DNA of 10,289 bases from Pseudomonadota bacterium (lineage in GTDB: Bacteria > Pseudomonadota > Alphaproteobacteria > Micropepsales > Micropepsaceae), in assembly GCA_021808875.1 (NCBI GenBank), contig JAKBAU010000110.1, positions 1 through 10,289 of the forward strand, given 5' to 3'. The notes under the pieces are model-generated. The model did not search any database and was not told the DNA's origin. It worked only from the letters and a program-made list of their open reading frames with translations. The translations under genes were made by a program, and so were the position numbers. How positions within the stretch are numbered: the first letter of the stretch is position 1; every line of letters starts with the position of its first letter. Shown piece by piece: positions 1 to 6,484 of the stretch.

Positions 1-1
1 A

Positions 2-175
2 TCGTCCTTGCGGATCAAACGGGTATTGCTGATGAGCGAGTCTCCGTCCATCGACGGCCATGAGATCACCGATAAGGGCTACATCAATCAGCGGGCAACG
101 CTGGAGCGCCGGGCCCGTCTCGTGGACCTACTCTATGCCCAGGCGGCCCCCGCCGATGTGATCGAGATCGAGTAG
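2..175 (+). CDS. Acyl-CoA synthetase, feruloyl-CoA synthase type (C-terminal end only)
   Basis: Only the last 57 codons are present; the gene enters from the left edge in an open frame and stops at TAG 173-175. The visible peptide contains the stretch EITDKGYINQR (about residues 21-31 of the fragment), followed by a basic, leucine-rich helix (LERRARLVDLLYA). This is the usual C-terminal end of the ANL-superfamily enzymes annotated as feruloyl-CoA synthases; the Lys in TDKG would be the lysine conserved in the mobile C-terminal domain of such adenylating enzymes. The family activates hydroxycinnamates or other carboxylic acids to CoA thioesters with ATP, in the cytoplasm. The assignment rests on this short motif, so the true substrate could be another aryl or long-chain acid. 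A strong hairpin follows 11 nt after the stop, suggesting that the transcription unit ends here. Confidence 0.7.
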   Translation, partial: SSLRIKRVLLMSESPSIDGHEITDKGYINQRATLERRARLVDLLYAQAAPADVIEIE

Positions 176-186
176 GCTGGACTTGG

Positions 187-215
187 GCGGCAGGGCCTAA
201 CTCAGGCCCTGCCGC
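187..215 (+). terminator. Hairpin after the acyl-CoA synthetase gene
   Basis: A perfect 12-bp inverted repeat (187-198 pairing with 204-215, GC-rich arms) closes a 5-nt loop (aactc) and begins 11 nt after the TAG of the upstream gene. There is no T-run after it, so it is not a textbook intrinsic terminator. Position and stability suggest transcript-end formation or 3' protection. Confidence 0.6.
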
Positions 216-330
216 GACGGGCAGTTCCGTGTCCTCGTGCTCCTGGCAAATTGTTGCGACTTTCTGGAATTTGCGCCGGGCTGTTAACCGCGCGGCAACC
301 TCCAAGGGTGTCTTCTACGCTCGCGCCATG

Positions 331-336
331 AGGAGG
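331..336 (+). promoter_or_regulatory. Strong ribosome binding site of the 70-aa gene
   Basis: AGGAGG lies 8 nt before the ATG at 345, a near-perfect anti-16S match with good spacing. It is the main evidence that the short downstream frame is translated and it fixes the start codon. Confidence 0.7.
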
Positions 337-344
337 TAGGGATT

Positions 345-557
345 ATGAGCTTGAGGACGGACGATATCTGCCTGCTGGCCGCCGAAATGGCGCAGGAACA
401 TGGAGCGGTTGCGCGCGACTACGCCCGCCGCGCGACGCGCGAGTTCGAACATGTGGGGCAATGGGAGCGTGCCCGCTTTTGGAATGCGTTGGCGGTTCTC
501 CTCGACGACATCGTCGAACATCGTCTCGACCCCGACGTCCCCATTCGTATGCACTGA
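345..557 (+). CDS. Small conserved-looking protein of unknown function (70 aa)
   Basis: I do not recognise a named family. The product is 70 residues, soluble, without a signal peptide or membrane segment, and mixed in charge. It reads as two or three amphipathic helices: an N-terminal TDDICLLAAEMA segment, a central basic/acidic ARDYARRATREFE segment, then RARFWNALAVLLDDI. The composition (alternating acidic, basic and Ala/Leu residues) is typical of a real small helical protein rather than a random frame. The AGGAGG site 8 nt upstream supports translation. It sits between the hairpin that ends the acyl-CoA synthetase unit and the alpha/beta hydrolase (75-nt gap), so it may be monocistronic or co-transcribed with the hydrolase. 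No convincing -35/-10 pair was found in 216-330. Possible roles (regulatory or adaptor peptide) are guesses. Confidence 0.7.
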   Translation: MSLRTDDICLLAAEMAQEHGAVARDYARRATREFEHVGQWERARFWNALAVLLDDIVEHRLDPDVPIRMH

Positions 558-632
558 GTGTAAGGCTCTGCGCTTGCACCTTTGGCCATGGCATGCATCC
601 TTGCGAACTGACGCGCTTAAGGATGTCTGCCA

Positions 633-1568
633 ATGCCACTTGATTACTCACTGAAAACCCTTCTTGACGCTCTGCAGAGCCAGCCTGCGCCGCCGATGTG
701 GCAGATGGAACCGGCGATGGCACGCATCGCCTTTGGTGCGCTGATGCAGGCGGTTGGTCCACGTGACGAACCCATTGGAAGCACCAAGGATGTAGCAATC
801 AGCAATGGGCGGGTAAGACTGCGGGTCTACACACCGCTTAAGGCGCCGCGGGGCGATCTGCCGGCGTTGCTTTTTTTCCATGGCGGTGGGTATGTGATCG
901 GAGACCTTGAGACACACGACGGTCTCTGCCGCATTCTGGCCAACGAGGCCGGCGTGTGTGTGATCGCGGTGGACTACCGTCTTGCTCCCGAGCACAAATT
1001 TCCTGCGGCGGTAGATGATGGTCTGGCCGCGTTGCGTTACGTCCAGGACCACGCCGCAGACCTCGGAATCGATCCTGATCGGCTTGCGGTTGGTGGCGAT
1101 TCTGCCGGCGGCGGGATTGCCGCCGTTCTTGCACAAGCGGCCGCGCAGCAGGGGTGCAGGTTGCAGATGCAGATGCTGCTTTTTCCGGTCACCCAGATCG
1201 GACAGGATACCCCGTCACTGACAGCCTTTGCCGAAGGCTATTTTCTTGAGCGTGAGGGGCTGCGTTGGTTCTACGCACATTATCTGCCGGACAATGTCGA
1301 TCGCGATGACCCAAGGATTTCACCTCTGAAGGCGAAGGATGTGAGTGGGCTTGCTCCTGCCTTTGTGATGCTGGCGGGTTTTGATCCCCTGCATGACGAG
1401 GGGAAGCATTATGCCGATCGGCTGCGCCAGGCGGGCGTGCCGGTCACACTGCGTGATTATCCAGACATGGTCCATGATTTCATTTACATGGTATCCGCAC
1501 TTCCGGCGGCACGCACCGCGCTGAGTGACGCCGCAGCAGCCCTGAAGGCGGCGCTCAGTCGGGAATGA
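633..1568 (+). CDS. Alpha/beta hydrolase, hormone-sensitive-lipase (HSL) type esterase
   Basis: A 311-residue esterase of the HSL (bacterial family IV, alpha/beta-hydrolase-3) group, which hydrolyses short to medium acyl esters in the cytoplasm. The oxyanion-hole motif HGGG is at residues 83-86 and the nucleophile elbow GDSAGG at 155-160, with Ser157 as nucleophile. Asp251 (in FDPLHDEG) and His281 (in VHDF) complete the triad. YRLAPEHKFPAA at 115-126 is also a family landmark. Length is normal for the family and all catalytic residues are present. The start at 633 is supported by AAGGA 9 nt upstream (619-623). The 3' end overlaps the convergent AGPS-like gene by 14 nt, leaving no room for a terminator between them. 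The substrate cannot be predicted. Proximity to a glycerolipid operon is suggestive, but the gene is on the opposite strand. Confidence 0.93.
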   Translation: MPLDYSLKTLLDALQSQPAPPMWQMEPAMARIAFGALMQAVGPRDEPIGSTKDVAISNGRVRLRVYTPLKAPRGDLPALLFFHGGGYVIGDLETHDGLCRILANEAGVCVIAVDYRLAPEHKFPAAVDDGLAALRYVQDHAADLGIDPDRLAVGGDSAGGGIAAVLAQAAAQQGCRLQMQMLLFPVTQIGQDTPSLTAFAEGYFLEREGLRWFYAHYLPDNVDRDDPRISPLKAKDVSGLAPAFVMLAGFDPLHDEGKHYADRLRQAGVPVTLRDYPDMVHDFIYMVSALPAARTALSDAAAALKAALSRE

Positions 1569-3222
1569 GCTTACCGGGATTGAGGATCCCGTGAGGGTCT
1601 AGCGCGGTCTTGACCGCGCGCAAAACCTCGATGCCAAGCAGACCCTTCTCGTCCGCCATGTATTCGCGGTGATCCTCACCCACGCCGTGGTGGTGACTGA
1701 TTGTGCCGCCGTGCGCGACAATGGCCCTGCTTGCTGCTGTCTTGATGGCTTGCCATTGCTCTAGTTCGTTCTCAAGCATGCGCGGGAAGATAAATGTAAA
1801 GTACAGACTGGCGCCGTCGGGATAGGTGTGGCTGAGATGGCACATCACGATGCCACGTGCGCCCTCTCTGGGCACATGGGCACATATCGCCTGGTTGAGT
1901 GCGCTTGAAACCGCGCCGTAAAGCCGCTCGAGGTTGCTCCAGCTCGTCGCGGTTTCCAGGGTGTCAACGCCTACGCCATGATCAAGCATAGGATCTCGCA
2001 GATAGGGGCTGTGAAAGCGTCCGGCGAGCCACGACTTTGCCGGTCCGCGCCCGACATCGACCCCGCCACAGCTGCGGGCAAGCGCTGCCAAGCGCTGACG
2101 CGACCGCTTGCCCTCGGGGCCTTCAAAGAGAGCGATGAGAGCACAGCTTCGTGGACCCAATCCGCGCGCTGCGAGGTATTTTTCAATCAGCCTGTCCACG
2201 AGCTGTGTGGGCTGTCCGGCTTTGCGGAAGGCACGGAAAAAGCGGGTTTCTTCGGCATCAGAGAGACGCAACATGCTGGTTTCGATGCCGCTTTGCACCG
2301 CAAGACGGATGGCACCGAGGCCATCGACGAAATTGCGGAACAGAAAGCTTGCTGTGTGCTGTTCGCGCGGCCGCGGGCGTATACGCACAGAGGCTTCGGC
2401 AATCACGCCAAAAATGCCTTCGCTGCCAAGGATCAGATCCTTGAGGCGGGGACCTGCGGCGGAGGCCGGGAAATCTTCGGTCTGCAGGAGCCCGTGCGGG
2501 GTGACTAGGAGTGCAGACTGCAGCCAGTCTTCGGCCCGTCCATAACCGTTGGACTGCTGTCCCGCACCGCGGTGGGCAATCCAACCACCCAGCGTTGAGT
2601 ATTCGAAGCTCTGTGGAAAATGGCCGAGGGTCAGTCCGCGCGCCGCAAGTGCCTTTTCAAGGGCAGGGCCACTAATCCCGGCCTGAATGCGGGCAAGCTC
2701 GGATACTGAGTCGACGTTGAGCACGGCGTCCATCGCGGACAGATCAAGACTGACGATGGCGTGATGGCGACCGCGCTGCGCGCTGACGCCGCCAACCACG
2801 CTGGTGCCCCCGCCAAAGGGAACGATGGCCACATCATGAGCTTCGGCCCATTTGAGAAGGGCCAACACCTCGCCCGTGCTTTTCGGAAAGACAACCGCAT
2901 CCGGAGCACAGGAAAGATCGCCAGCACGCAGATAAAGCAGATCCGGGTAGGAGCGGCCACGGGCATGGAGAATGCGCGCCATATCATCCTGCCGCAGTTG
3001 CTCAGAGGCGAGAATGGCGGCAAGCGCCTTTAGCGCTGCAGCATCCAGGCGCGCCGGTGTCAGCACGACATCACCAAGCTCCCGTGCAGGTGTGGCGATA
3101 AGGTTCGGCATGCCGAGCTCGCGGGCAAGCCAGTTCCACACCGCGTCATTTTCAAGTGCGGGATCGTGGTGGGCGCTCTTACCCCATCCGTTCCAACGCA
3201 TCGCTGGGTGTTCCTGGCTCAT
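1555..3222 (-). CDS. FAD-linked oxidase of the alkyl-DHAP synthase (AGPS) family
   Basis: A 555-residue flavoprotein with a VAO-type FAD-binding domain: PFGGGTSVVGG at 135-145 is the pyrophosphate loop and the motif at 200-233 (GHFPQSFEYSTLGG onward) is an AGPS-type FAD segment. It resembles eukaryotic alkyl-dihydroxyacetonephosphate synthase from the N-terminal RWNGWG (9-14) to the end. Arg319 fits the arginine altered in human AGPS deficiency (R419). Tyr474 and His510-512 fit the catalytic Tyr and HHH triad, with matching spacing. AGPS exchanges the acyl chain of acyl-DHAP for a fatty alcohol, making the ether bond without net redox. Many bacterial homologues are labelled only FAD-binding oxidase or lactate-dehydrogenase-like, so the activity is inferred. 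No peroxisomal leader is present. Last gene of the glpD-kinase operon. The start at 3222 has GGAGGA only 3 nt away; Met8 (3201) with AGGAA 9 nt upstream is an alternative. Confidence 0.88.
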   Translation of the reverse strand: MSQEHPAMRWNGWGKSAHHDPALENDAVWNWLARELGMPNLIATPARELGDVVLTPARLDAAALKALAAILASEQLRQDDMARILHARGRSYPDLLYLRAGDLSCAPDAVVFPKSTGEVLALLKWAEAHDVAIVPFGGGTSVVGGVSAQRGRHHAIVSLDLSAMDAVLNVDSVSELARIQAGISGPALEKALAARGLTLGHFPQSFEYSTLGGWIAHRGAGQQSNGYGRAEDWLQSALLVTPHGLLQTEDFPASAAGPRLKDLILGSEGIFGVIAEASVRIRPRPREQHTASFLFRNFVDGLGAIRLAVQSGIETSMLRLSDAEETRFFRAFRKAGQPTQLVDRLIEKYLAARGLGPRSCALIALFEGPEGKRSRQRLAALARSCGGVDVGRGPAKSWLAGRFHSPYLRDPMLDHGVGVDTLETATSWSNLERLYGAVSSALNQAICAHVPREGARGIVMCHLSHTYPDGASLYFTFIFPRMLENELEQWQAIKTAASRAIVAHGGTISHHHGVGEDHREYMADEKGLLGIEVLRAVKTALDPHGILNPGKLIPD

Positions 3223-3225
3223 CTG

Positions 3226-3231
3226 TCCTCC
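3226..3231 (-). promoter_or_regulatory. Ribosome binding site of the AGPS-like gene
   Basis: GGAGGA on the minus strand ends only 3 nt before the ATG at 3222, closer than the usual 5-9 nt. A second, weaker AGGAA (3211-3215) is better spaced for the ATG at 3201. Initiation may therefore use either start, giving 555 or 548 residues; the conserved RWNGWG motif is kept in both. Confidence 0.5.
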
Positions 3232-3295
3232 ATGGGGCTCAAATCCGCGCCGTTCCGGGCCATGCCGTCAGGCTGTGGTACAAATGGTCAAAGTT

Positions 3296-4234
3296 TCAAG
3301 CGCGAACCTTAAGCGCGCTGGACAGGATCTCGAAGGTCGCGGGCAACTGGCCCGCAACTTCACCATCCACCTCGATGCGGATGGGCAGCCCTCGGGTTTC
3401 GGCCACAGGTGCGGCCAGCACCTTGCTGGCGCGCAGCGCCCGCACCGAGGGATTATCAAGATGAGTACCCTTGTAGATCTGGCCCATATCGGCGAGAGCC
3501 CTTCGACCAGATACCGCTTCCATGACGAGCACATCAAAGAGGCCGTCGTCGAGTTTGGCGCGCGGTGCCACACGCATCCCACCGCCGAAAAACTGGCCAT
3601 TGGCGACGACCAAGGTGGAGATCGTGGCGATGGTATCGACCTCACCATCGATCCGCAGACGGACCTTGCGCCCGCGGTAGGTGAGAAACGCGCCTGCCGA
3701 ACTGAGGGCAAATGCGATGCGCCCGCCAAAGCGGCGCAGGATTAGTGAGCGGTTGACCGTGTCGACGATCTCTCCGGACACGCCAGCAGATGCAATATTG
3801 ATGAAATGGCGAACATTGGTGCCGCCTTCGGCCGACACGCAGGTCACCCGTCCGATGTCAATGGCTCTGACGGGGGCATGCTGCAGATGTGCGAGGCCGG
3901 AATGAGGTCCGGCTGAAATGCCAAAGCTCTTGCGAAAATCTCCCCCGGTTCCGGAGGTGATGAAGCTGAACACGGCATCAGGAGCTATCGCTTCGCCATG
4001 TTCGAAAAATCCGTTCATGGCTTCATTGATCGTACCATCGCCGCCCACGGCGATGATCTCCGCGACGCCTGCGCGGAGGGCTTTGCGCACAAGCCCCGTG
4101 GCATCGCCACGGGCGCTCGTGGCGATACTGCGCATGGTCGGAAAGATCTCGCGCAGCTTGGTCTCGAGCTGTGGCCAATCTTTGCCCGTGCGTCCAGCAG
4201 CGGAGCGTGGATTGACAACCGCAAGGGCGCTCAT
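3296..4234 (-). CDS. Diacylglycerol/sphingosine-type lipid kinase (DAGK catalytic domain)
   Basis: A 312-residue soluble lipid kinase of the DgkB/YegS/LCB5 type, expected to transfer phosphate from ATP to a membrane neutral lipid such as diacylglycerol, giving phosphatidic acid. Landmarks: N-terminal NPRSAAGR (8-15), nucleotide-binding GGDGT (64-68), a GTGGDF element (95-100) where many members have GTxNDF, and the C-terminal beta-domain signature GGGM-VAP-A-LDDGLFDV (217-235), then IEVDGE (287-292). Length is normal (about 300 aa). Its ATG overlaps the TGA of glpD as ATGA (4231-4234), so translation is probably coupled; only a weak GGTGG/GAGG precedes it. The AGPS-like gene follows after 73 nt. 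From memory, the mycobacterial homologue Rv2252 is a diacylglycerol kinase beside an AGPS-like flavoprotein. Substrate here (diacyl-, alkylacylglycerol or other) is inferred. Confidence 0.9.
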   Translation of the reverse strand: MSALAVVNPRSAAGRTGKDWPQLETKLREIFPTMRSIATSARGDATGLVRKALRAGVAEIIAVGGDGTINEAMNGFFEHGEAIAPDAVFSFITSGTGGDFRKSFGISAGPHSGLAHLQHAPVRAIDIGRVTCVSAEGGTNVRHFINIASAGVSGEIVDTVNRSLILRRFGGRIAFALSSAGAFLTYRGRKVRLRIDGEVDTIATISTLVVANGQFFGGGMRVAPRAKLDDGLFDVLVMEAVSGRRALADMGQIYKGTHLDNPSVRALRASKVLAAPVAETRGLPIRIEVDGEVAGQLPATFEILSSALKVRA

Positions 4235-5859
4235 GCCTCGCCACCGAGCTGGAAATTACGTCCAACAGCGGCGATCTCGGCGCTCTGGCGTTCTTCATCC
4301 CACCCCAGTTCCGCCGCCATCAGCCTCGCCACGTCTGGGAGCACGGGTGATGGCGGGGCGCCAAGTTGACCAATGCCTGTGCGCCGCATCACGACGTCCT
4401 CAAGCGTACGGGCCATTTCATGCTGCACAGCGTAAACCACCTGGGCACCAATGTCGCCGCTTGGCGCGATGGGCTTCAGCAAATTCGGAGATGCCTCGGA
4501 GGCAGAAAGTACTTCGGGCAGCCGGGTGCCATAGAGGCGCGCGAGATGGGCATGGTTGAGCTCGGGGAGCTCGCGTGCATATTGTTCCAGAAAGGTCTCG
4601 ATGCGGGTGATTGCGCCACCGGGAAGTGGTGTTCGCGCCGTTGTGCAGGGTCGTAACGGTCGCTCATATCGTGGTGCGAGGTGATCGACGATCTGCTCGG
4701 CCAGCCGTCGTGAGGTAGTCCATTTGCCACCTACGGCCGAATAGAGTTCGGCGATTCCGTCCGTCTTTCCGTGATCAATGAGTTCGGAGCGCCGGCTCGC
4801 GCCATAAGTGTCTTCCGTACCTTCATCCGCAACGAGCGGGCGCAAGCCGGCGTAAAAATGCTCGACGTCGCTGAGCTTGAGATCTGACTGCGGCAGAAAC
4901 GCATTCACCTGTGCGAACAAGGTTTCGATGTCGCGCGGGGTGACACTGACCTGATCGGGATGTGCATCAAAGGCGGTATCAGTCGTGCCCAAAAGGGTGT
5001 GTCCGCGCCAGGGCAGGACAAAAAAGTGGCCATGGGGTGTTGCAACCGTCAGGGCGTCAGTCCTGGTCATCGCCGGAACGACGACATGGATACCCTTCGA
5101 ACGCAGAAGCCGGGTTGCCGTTTTTTGTCCCAGCGCCTGTTCCAGAAAGAGATCCGACCACGGACCGGCTGCCAAGAGTGTGCGGCTGGCAAGAATGTCA
5201 AACTGCGCGCCGCTTTCGCGATCACGAACCTGTGCCCCTTCCACCCGGCCGCCGCGTAAGAGCAGCCCCTCTGCGGCGAGGTAATTGGCGCACGCCGCTC
5301 CCTGATCTGCGGCCGCGAGCACACATTCTAGCGCCAGACGTTCGGGGGCATACATCTGCGCATCGTAGTAAAGGAATGCGCCCTCAAAATCCTTTCCCGC
5401 CAGCGACGGTTCGCGCTGTACGGCGGCGCCTGCGCCAAGCCAGCCATGTGCGGGCAGACGCTGTGCCGGATCAGCCAGCCAGGTTCGGTCGAAGGACAGT
5501 GCATCGTAGAGCGTGAGGCCAACTGCCAAGGTCATGCGGGCGCCTCGTCCGGTACCATAAAGCGGCACCAAAAAAGGCAGTGCACTGACCATATGCGGAG
5601 CAATGCGCTGCCAGATGCGCCGCTCGCGTAGCGATTCTCGCACCAGGCCCAGCTCGAAATTACGCAGATAGCGTAGCCCGCCATGAATCAGCTTGGAGTT
5701 GTGCGCACTCGTGGCATGAGCAAAATCACCGCTCTCGATCAGCGCAACCTTAAGACCGCGCAGCGCCGCGTCACGTGCGGTGGCTGCGCCAGTGATGCCG
5801 CCACCAATGATCAGGAGATCAAAGGTGGCATCAGCCAGACGGGAAAGATCACGCTTCAT
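4231..5859 (-). CDS. glpD: Aerobic glycerol-3-phosphate dehydrogenase, FAD-dependent
   Basis: A 542-residue GlpD/GlpA-type flavoenzyme that oxidises sn-glycerol-3-phosphate to dihydroxyacetone phosphate and passes electrons to the quinone pool at the inner face of the cytoplasmic membrane. It starts with a dinucleotide-binding fold (LLIIGGGITGAATARDA, with the glycine-rich loop about 19-24), followed by the family motif AHNSKLIHGGLRYL at about 52-65. GLRPLVAD and SAVGGKWTTSRR follow in the second half (about 338-385), and the C-terminal GlpD domain is complete. Length is normal. I start at ATG 5859 because AGGAG lies 5 nt upstream; a longer start at 5874 adds MPGDL and lacks a good site. It overlaps the lipid kinase gene by ATGA and is the first gene of the operon. 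No glpF, glpK or glpR is visible, so its role may be lipid-backbone supply or recycling rather than glycerol catabolism. Confidence 0.95.
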   Translation of the reverse strand: MKRDLSRLADATFDLLIIGGGITGAATARDAALRGLKVALIESGDFAHATSAHNSKLIHGGLRYLRNFELGLVRESLRERRIWQRIAPHMVSALPFLVPLYGTGRGARMTLAVGLTLYDALSFDRTWLADPAQRLPAHGWLGAGAAVQREPSLAGKDFEGAFLYYDAQMYAPERLALECVLAAADQGAACANYLAAEGLLLRGGRVEGAQVRDRESGAQFDILASRTLLAAGPWSDLFLEQALGQKTATRLLRSKGIHVVVPAMTRTDALTVATPHGHFFVLPWRGHTLLGTTDTAFDAHPDQVSVTPRDIETLFAQVNAFLPQSDLKLSDVEHFYAGLRPLVADEGTEDTYGASRRSELIDHGKTDGIAELYSAVGGKWTTSRRLAEQIVDHLAPRYERPLRPCTTARTPLPGGAITRIETFLEQYARELPELNHAHLARLYGTRLPEVLSASEASPNLLKPIAPSGDIGAQVVYAVQHEMARTLEDVVMRRTGIGQLGAPPSPVLPDVARLMAAELGWDEERQSAEIAAVGRNFQLGGEA

Positions 5860-5863
5860 CAAA

Positions 5864-5869
5864 TCTCCT
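5864..5869 (-). promoter_or_regulatory. Ribosome binding site that sets the glpD start
   Basis: AGGAGA on the minus strand, with the AGGAG core 5 nt before the ATG at 5859. The upstream in-frame ATG at 5874 has no comparable site, and this site lies inside the five codons it would add. This favours the shorter, 542-residue protein. Confidence 0.65.
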
Positions 5870-5980
5870 GGCATCGGTGTTCCCGCCGTTTCGGTGGGTC
5901 ACGCAGCGCATTGTTGTTGGCGTGTGGATCGGCGAGGGGGCGATGATGGCGCCGGCTTGAGCGCATAACCCAGCCACACG

Positions 5981-6007
5981 GTTGGGCAGTGCCAACAGGG
6001 CGCCCTG
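5981..6007. promoter_or_regulatory. Operator-like palindromes upstream of glpD
   Basis: Two abutting inverted repeats lie 122-148 nt upstream of the glpD start. The first has GTTGG/CCAAC arms around a 6-nt centre (5981-5996). The second is the perfect 12-bp palindrome CAGGGCGCCCTG (5996-6007). The right arm of the first contains TTGGCA on the minus strand (5995-5990), a possible -35 box (5/6), but the only -10-like partner (GGTTAT, 5970-5965) is weak and 19 nt away. A repressor site or an RNA hairpin are both possible; no regulator gene is in the window. Confidence 0.3.
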
Positions 6008-6326
6008 CTGACGACATCGCTGAGCTTCGAAATAGACCCGAGCGCCCCGCCGAAACGGTCATCGCCTTAAGGCTCCCAGCGGGTCTTTGGGCAAAGGCGG
6101 GGTGGAGTTCTGTGGCTTGGGGTGATCGGCGTTGCCCACAAACAGCTTGCCCCCGATACCCCTGCATCTTCATCCCTAAGTTCTTGTCACGGCCCTGATC
6201 GCCTGGACAGACACGGCCCCCCGCCGACAGGTGGCGAGGGATCCCGGATGATCTACGCGGGCATCTTCAGCCTGTCGTTGCCGGACTGTGTCCTATGCCC
6301 GGCATCACAACTCTTCGTACCATCAT

Positions 6327-6355
6327 ATTATGTTGTATCGCGCTGTTCGCGGCAA
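6327..6355 (-). promoter_or_regulatory. Candidate sigma-70 type promoter toward the glpD operon
   Basis: On the minus strand TTGCCG (6355-6350, 4/6) is followed after exactly 17 nt by CATAAT (6332-6327, 5/6) in a local AT-rich patch. Transcription would start near 6320 and give a leader of about 460 nt before glpD. The distance is unusual, so this could instead drive an unannotated RNA. Confidence 0.35.
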
Positions 6356-6422
6356 GCAACCCGAGTGCAAAGTAGGGTGCTTGGGTTTGCCAACCAATCT
6401 TCTGCGGGGCTGAGATCTTAAC

Positions 6423-6451
6423 TTGTCAACGGGACGGCCAAGCCTGCTAAG
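6423..6451 (+). promoter_or_regulatory. Candidate promoter of the tandem hydrolase genes
   Basis: TTGTCA (6423-6428, 5/6 to the -35 consensus) is followed after 17 nt by GCTAAG (6446-6451), within TGCTAAGCT. The -10 match is only partial, but position is good: the start codon at 6485 lies about 34 nt downstream. Confidence 0.4.
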
Positions 6452-6484
6452 CTCGCCCGGAACCAGCATCGGACGGGAACATCA

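Larger units (their letters stand above)
5875..6484. other. 610-nt intergenic region between glpD and the tandem hydrolases
   Basis: No convincing gene on either strand. The frames that are open here give Pro/Arg/Ser-rich translations with no recognisable motif and no good ribosome binding sites. No RNase P, SRP, tmRNA or tRNA signature was found by eye. It is the shared upstream region of the minus-strand glpD operon and the plus-strand hydrolase pair. It holds the palindromes at 5981-6007, a 7-bp inverted repeat CGTGTGG/CCACACG (5921-5927 and 5974-5980), a possible minus-strand promoter (6327-6355) and a possible plus-strand promoter (6423-6451). It is unusually long for this densely packed window; a small RNA or a decayed gene cannot be excluded. 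Confidence 0.6.

Noticed and set aside
216..330. Promoter for the 70-aa gene, including TTAACC (284-289) as a CtrA-like half site
   Set aside because: No second half site at the proper spacing and no matching -35/-10 pair; a single hexamer is not evidence.
3223..3295. Internal promoter before the AGPS-like gene (TTGACC at 3291-3286 on the minus strand)
   Set aside because: No acceptable -10 box at 16-18 nt; the gap is short and fits continuation of the operon.
2972..3745. 257-codon plus-strand frame across the junction of the AGPS-like and lipid kinase genes
   Set aside because: It is antisense to two well-supported genes; composition is Ser/Arg/Gly-rich with no family motif.
3918..4559. 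213-codon plus-strand frame across the glpD/kinase junction
   Set aside because: Shadow of two genuine genes joined by ATGA; low-complexity Pro/Arg/Ala composition.
5859..5874. Longer GlpD start at 5874 (five extra residues)
   Set aside because: No good ribosome binding site upstream, and the extra codons contain the AGGAGA that serves the ATG at 5859.
5980..5995. Sigma-54 type promoter suggested by TGGCAC on the minus strand upstream of glpD
   Set aside because: There is no TTGC-type -12 element at the required spacing, and the motif is explained by the palindrome arm.
5859..6173. A 104-codon minus-strand frame whose TGA overlaps the glpD ATG (TGATG), as in coupled genes
   Set aside because: The translation is Arg/Pro/Ser-rich without motifs or a hydrophobic core, and its start lacks a ribosome binding site. 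The overlap is probably chance.
5875..6484. Possible RNase P, SRP, tmRNA or tRNA gene in the long intergenic region
   Set aside because: None of the conserved core sequences of these RNAs could be found on either strand by eye.
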